From JBBQXY01 sp051004815 (GTDB taxonomy: Bacteria > Chloroflexota > Ktedonobacteria > Ktedonobacterales > Ktedonobacteraceae): a stretch of 27,118 bases of DNA. The stretch's first letter is position 1, and every line of letters starts with the position of its first letter. Location: the NCBI GenBank assembly GCA_051004815.1, contig JBPCJY010000196.1, forward strand, positions 1 through 27,118, read 5' to 3'. Of the stretch, positions 15,495 through 23,026 are shown one piece after another. A program made the translations under genes and the position numbers. The notes under the pieces are model-generated. The model saw only the letters and a program-made list of their open reading frames with translations. It was not told the origin of the DNA and did not search any database.

Positions 15495-18158
15495 CTACTG
15501 GAGCGGGCCTGGGCGACCACTAAATGCTGCGTGAATGCCTTCAAGGATGGCTCGCGCTACGTGAATAGGTCCGCTAAAAGCACTGGCAATGTGCTCTTCT
15601 GTTTGTTGGAAAAGGACGGCAACGGTATTTATCTTCAGGTTATCCAACGCCTCGGCCATTTCCTTGGTGATGGAGGCCAATTTCAAGACATCCAGGCTTT
15701 CGCGAGAAGCAGAGGCTGCTTCATTTTGGAGTGTTTCCAACTGCTTCCGCGGTATACGCGTGGTCTGGGCCAACTCTGCTATGTTCGCTTTGGCCAATTC
15801 ATCCACGGTCATGATGTCAGCCAGGGCCAATGCATTGGCGATGGACGCATCCATATCTGGCAGCAAGGTCAGGTCGGTGATGTGAGCCAGGCGTAAGGAG
15901 TCAGAGGTGAGATGTGTAAGCGCGGCTGTATGCCAATCGGTGACTTGCTGAGTAGGTACCTTCAAGAGAGTCGCGATTTTGTCACGGCCAGCAGAGGAAT
16001 CGGCTTCGAGTACGAATTCTCCCTTTGAACGAATGTCCAGACCAGCGAGTGCGGTTATTTGCTCTGGCTTTAGTCCAAGGGTGCTGAGTTCCCAGGTACC
16101 GGGCGCAATCTTGCGTGCCTGCTCAATGAGGCTGGCGGCAAAGCTCTTGCTTTTGATTTGTGGGCCGAGAACAGCAGGGTCGGCATTCGCTAGCGCAACA
16201 TCGTCGGCGATACCCATCTCTTGCAGAATTTCCTCAGTGCGTGCGTCGATACCACTGTAATAGAGGCGGTGCGCCCTGATGTGCTCTACGGCTTTGATGG
16301 CGTCGCCGATGAGATAGCGTCCGTAGTCGAGCGAGAGACCGGAAGCATCCGCGACGACGTGTGACCATGCACCGGCAATGTTATTGACCGATTGAAAGCC
16401 AAATTCCGTTAGATTCTGGGCAGCATCTTCACCCAAACCTGGAATGTCGGAGCGAGAGAGTGCAACAGGTAATGGGAGTGTGCGCGAAGGGAGGTTCACC
16501 AGCAAAGGGATCGCCACGGTGTTAAAGACGGCATAGGCCTGTGGTTCGTCGGAAATAACGTGGGGGGTGAAGTAGGGGTTGATGTAGATGACGGGTGGGA
16601 CACCACCAACATTTTGATCAGGATACAGGCTGTTCAGCCAATCAGACCAATTGCCTAACCATGTCTTCACGCCTGTATTGTCTGAGGATAGGTCAATTTG
16701 CACCATGGAAGGTAATCGAGTTGAGGGGATTTCTTTGACACGCGGCACCATGGTGAGGCGTACCTGGTAGAGGGCTGGTTCTTTTACATTCGCAATGTCC
16801 ATATAGAGGGGAGGTTTCCCCTGGTCGGATTGCTGAGCAGTGGGTTGACTGGGTGTCAATGGGATGGTCAGTTCAGTTTGTGGGCCGAGCTTCACGGCAA
16901 GCTGCTCTGGCTTGAAGCCGGGCGCGGTCACGGTCACATTGAGGCGATTGCTGGAGACGCGGGCAAAGAGTACCCAATTGGGTTGTGCCGGGTCTTGATA
17001 GACATCAACGGGCGCGAGGGCTTCCTTGCTGCCAGCGGCGACAACTTTGATAGGGTCTCGATAGAGAGAGGTTTGTAAGATGGAACGTAGCAAGCCAGCA
17101 TCCACCAGCGTGATGAACTGAGGTGCCAGCTGGTCGAGGAATGTTGGCCATTGAAACCCGTTGCCATCTTTCCCACCAACGGGCAAGTAACCAGCCGCGG
17201 GCAAATATTTAAAGGAGTTGGAAGCTGGTAATGTCCGTGGGTTCTGAGCGTTGGTGCTGGATGCAGTCGCGTTCAATGTGCCGCGCATCTCCATGATGTG
17301 GTGCTGAAACTGCAAAAATCGCGCCTCAGCCTCGCCCTGACGATGGTTAGCCAGGAGGTCTTCCCAGGAATCGGAGGGCGCGGGATGTGTCACGCGCCGA
17401 CGTACAGACCATTGGTCGATCCATGTAATCCCATTGGCAGCTGTCAAGTAGACGAGGGCGAGCGGCACATCGCTATTAGCCAGTTTCCGCGGACGATAGG
17501 TATCGAGCAGACCATAGCAACGCACAAGTGAACCCTGGGGATTGAGTTGGAATGGCTGCGTGTTCCCTTCCGCAAAACCAAAACAGAGGTAGGCCAGCGC
17601 ATTGCGCAAGTGGTCGGGATCATTGAGGAGATCGCTATCGATGCCCAGTGGAAGTAGACGGAATTCGACGGTATCGACGAAATATAAGGTGTTGTAAGAG
17701 CTTGCCTCGCCTCTTGCGCTATTGCTCAAAGCGAAGCCTTCGCGCTCACGTACTGGTGAGAGCATGAGCAGATAGACGCCACTATCTGTCGGGGAAGAAC
17801 TGCTGGTTGGAAGCGACGAGGAAGCACTGAAAACGGATACCGTACCAGTAGATGGAACGTTATCCAACAAGACATCGGTGTTGCCTGGTAATATCAGCGT
17901 TTGCCCTTCTCGATTGATGGCAACTCCCGCATGTACTCTCAATGTAGGAGTCGCCTTCTGCTTATCAGCAGGAGAGAGCACGACCTCCAGGCCCGATACA
18001 ATCCCTTCACCAATGGCTTGGCCGAGTCGCCTATGCTCCGCAAGGTTGGCGGCTTGTTCATTGCTCAGGTCTTCGCCTGAGAGAACGCGACCGTTAAAGA
18101 AGTTGACTGAGCGCGTCCCACCACCGGACAATGGTTGTTGTGTGCCTATTGAGTTCAT
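15495..18158 (-). CDS. fibre-like tail-cluster protein with C-terminal helix-hairpin-helix-like repeats
   Basis: An 887-residue protein. Its N-terminal domain (about 15-105: VNFFNGRVLSGEDLSNEQ, GIVSGLEV, LRVHAGVAINREGQTLILP) matches the N-terminal domain of the next upstream gene and, from memory, a domain common in phage-tail-like clusters of many phyla. Middle parts are beta-rich, including FARVSSNRLNVTVTAPGFKPEQLAVKLG. The last 320 residues (from about 566) are helical, with repeated GLGEDAAQNLTEFGF, GIDARTEEILQEMGI and LKPEQITALAGLDI units. These resemble helix-hairpin-helix/DUF4332-type repeats. Such repeats usually bind nucleic acid or proteins; here their role is unknown. ATG 18158 has AGGGGC just upstream and follows the previous gene by 13 bp. 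Likely a surface or receptor-contact component, but it could be an effector or adaptor. Confidence 0.65.
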   Translation of the reverse strand: MNSIGTQQPLSGGGTRSVNFFNGRVLSGEDLSNEQAANLAEHRRLGQAIGEGIVSGLEVVLSPADKQKATPTLRVHAGVAINREGQTLILPGNTDVLLDNVPSTGTVSVFSASSSLPTSSSSPTDSGVYLLMLSPVREREGFALSNSARGEASSYNTLYFVDTVEFRLLPLGIDSDLLNDPDHLRNALAYLCFGFAEGNTQPFQLNPQGSLVRCYGLLDTYRPRKLANSDVPLALVYLTAANGITWIDQWSVRRRVTHPAPSDSWEDLLANHRQGEAEARFLQFQHHIMEMRGTLNATASSTNAQNPRTLPASNSFKYLPAAGYLPVGGKDGNGFQWPTFLDQLAPQFITLVDAGLLRSILQTSLYRDPIKVVAAGSKEALAPVDVYQDPAQPNWVLFARVSSNRLNVTVTAPGFKPEQLAVKLGPQTELTIPLTPSQPTAQQSDQGKPPLYMDIANVKEPALYQVRLTMVPRVKEIPSTRLPSMVQIDLSSDNTGVKTWLGNWSDWLNSLYPDQNVGGVPPVIYINPYFTPHVISDEPQAYAVFNTVAIPLLVNLPSRTLPLPVALSRSDIPGLGEDAAQNLTEFGFQSVNNIAGAWSHVVADASGLSLDYGRYLIGDAIKAVEHIRAHRLYYSGIDARTEEILQEMGIADDVALANADPAVLGPQIKSKSFAASLIEQARKIAPGTWELSTLGLKPEQITALAGLDIRSKGEFVLEADSSAGRDKIATLLKVPTQQVTDWHTAALTHLTSDSLRLAHITDLTLLPDMDASIANALALADIMTVDELAKANIAELAQTTRIPRKQLETLQNEAASASRESLDVLKLASITKEMAEALDNLKINTVAVLFQQTEEHIASAFSGPIHVARAILEGIHAAFSGRPGPLQ

Positions 18159-18171
18159 AGAGCCCCTGCCT

Positions 18172-20010
18172 TTATTCGTAATGACTGATTTCTACCATCA
18201 ATTCCAGTTGGCGCAATTGGTCATGGTGTATATTAGTGCCATTGCCCTCGGTTATGCGCAGCAGGATGCCGCGTCCCTCGAAGCGTTCAAAGTGGACAAG
18301 CACGGATTTTATACGCTCGTGCGAGCGGGGCATTGCGTTGACAATGTAGGGATGTTGCTTTTTTCTCGGCTCCCTGTAGCCGTTAAAACTGAGCAGGACA
18401 AGGCCGGTGGGACGCCCCTGGCCCTGGGGTTCTGCTCGCGCCACGAGATTATTGTAGGGAGGATGGTCGCTTTCACCACTACAGCGTACCAGACCGGCGG
18501 CGACGATGTGGTAGCGGCCCGCGCCTTCCGGGTGCTGAACGCTGTTGTCATTCACCGCTTGCCATTGCTGCTGCTCAGCGTCGTACTTGAGCAGTTGCCC
18601 ATTTTCTGGTGGGGTGGCGGACATAGGCGGAAGATTGGACGCCTGCCATTGCTGCTGCTCAGCATGGTAGGTGAGCACCTGCCCATCTTCCGGGGACGTA
18701 GCGGAAATGAATGGCAGGTTGGACGGATGCCAATGTTTTCTACCTGCATTGAAGGTGAGCACCTGTCCATTCTCTGGAGCAGTGCCAACCACAGGAATAG
18801 CATGTAAACCATGCACGGTGACGGAGCCATCATCATTGGCGACCACATCTCCACGGAGCGTTGGTGTCCCATGCGTATGATCGGCCCGGCTATAACTATC
18901 GTTCTCGCCTGGATCGGCGTCCTGATCAAAGCTGTTCGCGTTCGTCACCAGGTCAGAGGGTGGGGTCTCACGACGACCACTTTGCATCCACTCTTGGAGC
19001 ATGCGCAAGGAAAGCAGGTAGGGGCGTTCTGACTCATCCACGAGGACAGCATGGTGCTGTTTGGCGTGCTCTTTCTGCTCAGGGATAACAACACACCATT
19101 GTCCTTGCTCCGACATGTTGACATGCAGCGTGAGGGTAGCCAGGAGCACACGTTCCTCGTGCGGAATATGGTTTGCACCTTGCGCGGCTTGCCAGTGAGG
19201 CCGCAGCGCGGTGGCCCACAGTTGGAAGGCGGTACGCCAATAGGTAGCTGCCTGATCGGCGGGAATGAGCAGGTCAGTTGGCGGAGGGGAAGACATGAAC
19301 GTCGCGGGTGGTGACGAGTGCGCGGCAGGGAGATTGGCCGCGGCGCGAATGGCATTCGTGAAGTCCGCGAGCGAGGTGAATTCATTAAAGGGTGATGTCT
19401 CTGCATCGGCAATGCGCATCTGCCGCAGCCACGCTACAAAGGCCTGGAGCGCAATCTCCTCGCTTTGGTCGGGAGAGGTGAAACTGATATCTAATTGGAA
19501 ATCATCGCTGATGCGAGAAGCTACTTGCGTAGTATGCCCAGCGCGATTCGCATCTGCTGGCACGTTGGAAGCAGGCAGATTGCCGGCGGGACGCTCCGCG
19601 TAGGAGAGCACGACGTAGAGCTTCAAAGGATGAGTTTGTGATGGGTTATGCGTAGGCCCGTGCAACAGAGCGTCCAATGGGTGTTTCTGTGAAGCGAGCC
19701 AGACATCGAGATCGGCGCACTGCTTTACAGGCACGCGAATCAGTTGACCGCGTGGGCTAAGGGCAACGCCCGCCTCTACGAACACGCGGGGGCCTTCACT
19801 CTCGTCTTCCGCGCTCACCTGCAAGCCACTCAGCGTGCCATAGCCGAGGAGTTCTCGTGCAAGCCATTGATCACGTCCTGCCAGGTAGATGAACTCCTGA
19901 TTGAAATCATCAACCCCCAAGACCATGCCCATTGTATAGTTCACATGTTTACGCGGGTCCAACGGAGCAACCGTTGGTTTGGCCGCTTGCTGAACAAATG
20001 TGCTGCTCAT
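18172..20010 (-). CDS. tail-fibre-like protein with three 28-residue repeats
   Basis: A 612-residue protein. The N-terminal domain (about 20-100: VNYTMGMVLGVDDFNQEFIYLAGRDQWLARELLGYGTLSGLQV, then VFVEAGVALSPRGQLIRVP; given here in parts) is paralogous to that of the following gene and probably anchors the protein to the particle. After a helical middle region come SRADHTHGT, an H-x-H fibre-type motif, and three 28-residue repeats (PENGQVLTYDAEQQQWQAxN) at about residues 406-490. A beta-rich C-terminal domain completes it. Repeats of this kind are frequent in trimeric phage fibres. The start at ATG 20010 has a strong AGGAGG site seven bases upstream. A 99-bp gap with a hairpin separates it from the tail protein gene before it in the operon. 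Role inferred: host or surface recognition. Confidence 0.68.
   Translation of the reverse strand: MSSTFVQQAAKPTVAPLDPRKHVNYTMGMVLGVDDFNQEFIYLAGRDQWLARELLGYGTLSGLQVSAEDESEGPRVFVEAGVALSPRGQLIRVPVKQCADLDVWLASQKHPLDALLHGPTHNPSQTHPLKLYVVLSYAERPAGNLPASNVPADANRAGHTTQVASRISDDFQLDISFTSPDQSEEIALQAFVAWLRQMRIADAETSPFNEFTSLADFTNAIRAAANLPAAHSSPPATFMSSPPPTDLLIPADQAATYWRTAFQLWATALRPHWQAAQGANHIPHEERVLLATLTLHVNMSEQGQWCVVIPEQKEHAKQHHAVLVDESERPYLLSLRMLQEWMQSGRRETPPSDLVTNANSFDQDADPGENDSYSRADHTHGTPTLRGDVVANDDGSVTVHGLHAIPVVGTAPENGQVLTFNAGRKHWHPSNLPFISATSPEDGQVLTYHAEQQQWQASNLPPMSATPPENGQLLKYDAEQQQWQAVNDNSVQHPEGAGRYHIVAAGLVRCSGESDHPPYNNLVARAEPQGQGRPTGLVLLSFNGYREPRKKQHPYIVNAMPRSHERIKSVLVHFERFEGRGILLRITEGNGTNIHHDQLRQLELMVEISHYE
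18541..18792 (-). repeat. three 84-bp tandem coding repeats
   Basis: Three units at exact 84-bp spacing (markers GCCATTG at 18561 and 18645, GCCAATG at 18729) encode the 28-residue fibre repeats. The first two units are closest, sharing a 19-bp identical block, so copy number could vary by recombination in frame. Confidence 0.75.
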
Positions 20011-20041
20011 TCTATGTCCTCCTAGTCCTGTTATGTTCCCC

Positions 20042-20086
20042 TGGTCCTGGTATGTTCACCAGGGCGACCGCCAGGGTCGCCCCTAC
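20042..20086. repeat. hairpin repeat in the gap between tail and fibre genes
   Basis: GGGCGACC (20062-20069) and GGTCGCCC (20075-20082) form a perfect 8-bp stem with a 5-nt loop, followed by CCTAC. A smaller CCTGG/CCAGG hairpin lies just to its left. The sequence matches one arm of the dispersed element at 26991-27091 and the arms at 13962-14067. It is a partial copy, and in the operon transcript it could slow transcription or mark an RNA processing site. Confidence 0.7.
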
Positions 20087-20109
20087 AATACACGCATATC
20101 GAGGTAATG

Positions 20110-23025
20110 TTATCCTCGCAGTTGCTCTGTGCCTAACGTATATGCTCCGAGTTGCCCGTTTGTGGTAGCGGAGGAGAGGTACCCTTCGGACAGTATACCT
20201 TCTCCCAGCGTCAGTGATGCAGCAGTGAGAGCGGTTCGACTTCCCCAGCCAATTTGTGTGTCTTCGCCAAGGAGTGCCGCGCCAATACGAAATGCTGCAC
20301 TATAGAATTGTATATCAAAAATGGTATGGGTTGGTTTTTCTATTTTAAGAATGCGCCGTGCCAGTTCGCGTTGATACTGGACATCAGCAACCTTGCCCGT
20401 GCCGGGCATTGGTAATACCACTGTGAACTGGTGCGCTGTACGATACAGGGGCAAGACGATTCCCTCAAACTGATACCAGTCAAGGCATGGTCTGCTTTTC
20501 TGAGGCAGGTACACAAAGAGAGGTATGTGGCTAAATGAGGTGTATTCTTTCTGGTACGCGGCATTGAGCAGGTCAATCTGCTGATAGCGTCGGGCGAGGA
20601 AGTTCTGCCACAATGGGAGATCGGCCTCGCTTGCCGTGGGTATAAAGCCTAAAGCCTCCTGCGCGAATTGTCGCCACGGGGCAGCGAGTGCGGCATCAGC
20701 AGGAACCTTGAGAGGGAACTTATCTTCACCTTTCGTATGCAAGCCCTGCTTGCGCAAAAACTCTCTGTACAGGTGATTCAGCCGCTCCCCGCCCTGCTGT
20801 GGAAACCAGCGGGTCTCCCGGTTATACGGGGAGACAGCATCTTCATTGCCAACATTGTCATCAGCAGTGCCAGTGGAAGCGGATAAGATTGCTGTGGTAG
20901 GGCGAGTACGGAATTTTTCTCTGATGTGAATGCCGTTGGCAGAAGTGAGTTTCTTGCCAGCGTGATGGGTAAAGATCGTTGCGGAGGGATTATCCTCAAG
21001 GGTAAGTTGTAGTGCTATGAGCAGTCCGCGGATGGTGCCGCTATATTGAAAGAAATCCATCGCGTGTTTGATAAAGAGGCGTTTTTTATGCTCGTTCCAT
21101 GCCAGGTCGAGCGCAATGCCGAACCAACTGGCAAGCCAATCTAACGCCTCTGGCGGTACACTACGTGCATCGAATAACATATGCATCGCTTCAATTTTAT
21201 CTTCGAGCGTGGTAAAGAAGCCTTCGAAATTGGCTAGAAACCGCTCAACGAACGATGCTGATTGCGCATTTTCGCGATACACTGCTGGCAGATAATGATC
21301 GAGGTACGAGAAACGTGGGTAGTAGGCCCGCAAGGCACGCAGACGAGGAGTGGTACGACCATTCCCACTGAGCACGAGCTTCAATTGGAGATAGCGGCCA
21401 CGAGCAGCCTGGAAGAGCAGTTCCCAGGTGCCATAGCCTTCTTTGCGCTCTTCCAGCGTTAACCTGGGCGTAAATGGTAGTTCCGAGCCATCGCTGCGCC
21501 GGTAGAAAGGCGGCTCTGGTTGCCACGCGACGGCGGTCAGATTCTCTGCCTGATCGGCAGCGCGACTCCACACCTGCACTGAGGTCTCAGGTGGAATGCA
21601 CGCATCGAGCAGCAAACGATGCCAGACACAATCGAAGCTATGCCCATCAAAGATTGGACGAAGCGAATTCTGCTCAGCAACAGGTGATGACGGCTCGGCG
21701 GGCGGCGTACAAAGCGTCACCGTGGTTGTATAGCGTGGGCGGCGTTGCTCAAGGAGTGGGAACCAGGTATGCTCCATGTCATAGAACACGCCTTGCTCGC
21801 TGACAACCAGCCCTCGACCGCTGTAGAGGCGTAGCGGGAAGAAGGCTGGTACTGCTTGCAGCGCAAGTTGCTGATTATGCTGCGACAGCGTAAAGGCATA
21901 GCACTGTTTGCCCTTTTCATCCACACAATAGAGCTGACCAAGCAAATCGCTGCTGTGTACTGGTACAAAGGCGAAGTCATGGGCGTGCAACTGCACATCC
22001 CTGCTCATCCCGGCTACATGCTGATTCAGCACGACAACGAGTGGCACCGGTTGGCCCACCTGTCGCCCGAAGCGATAGTGGTAGATGAGCGAAGACGGCT
22101 CACGCGGGTCGTTATCGAGAATAAGCACAGTATCGTCGGTGAGTTCCTCAATAGCGACCGGATCGCTGGCCGCGAGCGGAGAGGCAAGGCTCAAGGGAAG
22201 ACCTTCAGGAAAGGTTTGGGCCGGAAGAGTACGTGCCGTCTGGTCAAGCGGGTGAAAAATATCTACCTGTGCAGAGGCTACCTGCATTTCGGCCTGCTCC
22301 TGTCTCTGCACATTGAAATAGCGGTCAAGTGCCCAGTAGCGATGATGGGTGCGGTCAAGAATCCAGAGTCCACCGCCCGACCGTGGGGTCATGTCGAATG
22401 GCGCAAATGGCACCTGCGACGGCCAGAGCAATTGTCGCGGCGGCTCAGACGTAGAGAGGAGGTCAAAAATAAGGATACCGGCTGGCTCCAGCACGCCGAC
22501 CACCAGATACTGATCCTCAGTTATGGTCAGCCCCCGCATATGGAGATCGTTGGCACCTTGTCCCCCGGACAGGTAATGTAAGGGCACGGATACCGGTTGG
22601 AAATCGCCAAAGCCAGCCGTCGGTGGACGCTCACTTTCATCGCTGGTTGCCCAGAAGTGCTTAGAAGTGGTCATACCGACCTGCTGTAGCAGGATTTCGG
22701 TACCCGTATCGCTAAGCGAGTACCAGCGACCGTTTCGGTCACAGGCTGCTCCACGCCGCTGCTCCTGGGTGAGCGTTTTTCCGCCCAACGTGGGAAACTG
22801 AAAGATAAGCGGACGCAAAGTAAGCTCGGCACGCTCACTATCCCATGCTGAACCCTGTAGATGGTCGGTATCCCACGGTGGGCTGGCTTCTGCCGATGAT
22901 GATGCCTGCCAGGACTGATTGAGTATCCTGGTGCGCGGCGGCTCAACCGCATCATCAACTTCAAAGCAGTTGCTCCAGTCATCAAAGCCCAGGAGCAATT
23001 GAAAGCGTGTTCCGTTTACGTCCAT
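20110..23025 (-). CDS. large phage tail protein (tail protein I-like domain)
   Basis: A 971-residue protein. The N-terminal half (about 1-450) has repeated short beta motifs (LHMRGLTITEDQYLVVGVLEPAG, GGGLWILDRTHHRYWALD) suggesting a beta-propeller. Near 578-700 is a segment typical of the phage tail protein I-like family in CIS and tail clusters: YLPAVYRENAQSASFVERFL, FEGFFTTLEDKIEAM, LDWLASWFGIALD, SGTIRGLLIALQL. The C-terminal part contains EKPTHTIFDIQFYSAAFRIGAALLGEDT, another recurrent phrase of these proteins. It probably sits at the baseplate rim, linking wedge to fibres (gpI/Pvc12-like position). ATG 23025 is preferred to upstream frame extension because it begins one base after the baseplate J stop, with AAGGAA upstream. 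The intact gene is larger than phage gpI because of the propeller half. Confidence 0.82.
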   Translation of the reverse strand: MDVNGTRFQLLLGFDDWSNCFEVDDAVEPPRTRILNQSWQASSSAEASPPWDTDHLQGSAWDSERAELTLRPLIFQFPTLGGKTLTQEQRRGAACDRNGRWYSLSDTGTEILLQQVGMTTSKHFWATSDESERPPTAGFGDFQPVSVPLHYLSGGQGANDLHMRGLTITEDQYLVVGVLEPAGILIFDLLSTSEPPRQLLWPSQVPFAPFDMTPRSGGGLWILDRTHHRYWALDRYFNVQRQEQAEMQVASAQVDIFHPLDQTARTLPAQTFPEGLPLSLASPLAASDPVAIEELTDDTVLILDNDPREPSSLIYHYRFGRQVGQPVPLVVVLNQHVAGMSRDVQLHAHDFAFVPVHSSDLLGQLYCVDEKGKQCYAFTLSQHNQQLALQAVPAFFPLRLYSGRGLVVSEQGVFYDMEHTWFPLLEQRRPRYTTTVTLCTPPAEPSSPVAEQNSLRPIFDGHSFDCVWHRLLLDACIPPETSVQVWSRAADQAENLTAVAWQPEPPFYRRSDGSELPFTPRLTLEERKEGYGTWELLFQAARGRYLQLKLVLSGNGRTTPRLRALRAYYPRFSYLDHYLPAVYRENAQSASFVERFLANFEGFFTTLEDKIEAMHMLFDARSVPPEALDWLASWFGIALDLAWNEHKKRLFIKHAMDFFQYSGTIRGLLIALQLTLEDNPSATIFTHHAGKKLTSANGIHIREKFRTRPTTAILSASTGTADDNVGNEDAVSPYNRETRWFPQQGGERLNHLYREFLRKQGLHTKGEDKFPLKVPADAALAAPWRQFAQEALGFIPTASEADLPLWQNFLARRYQQIDLLNAAYQKEYTSFSHIPLFVYLPQKSRPCLDWYQFEGIVLPLYRTAHQFTVVLPMPGTGKVADVQYQRELARRILKIEKPTHTIFDIQFYSAAFRIGAALLGEDTQIGWGSRTALTAASLTLGEGILSEGYLSSATTNGQLGAYTLGTEQLRG

Positions 23026-23026
23026 C

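Noticed and set aside
17878..18807. 309-codon plus-strand frame across the two fibre-like genes
   Set aside because: It crosses the junction of two minus-strand genes with good starts and shows repeated, low-complexity translation caused by the 84-bp repeats.
21856..22581. 241-codon plus-strand frame inside the tail protein gene
   Set aside because: Antisense shadow; no homology and the minus-strand gene is continuous through it.
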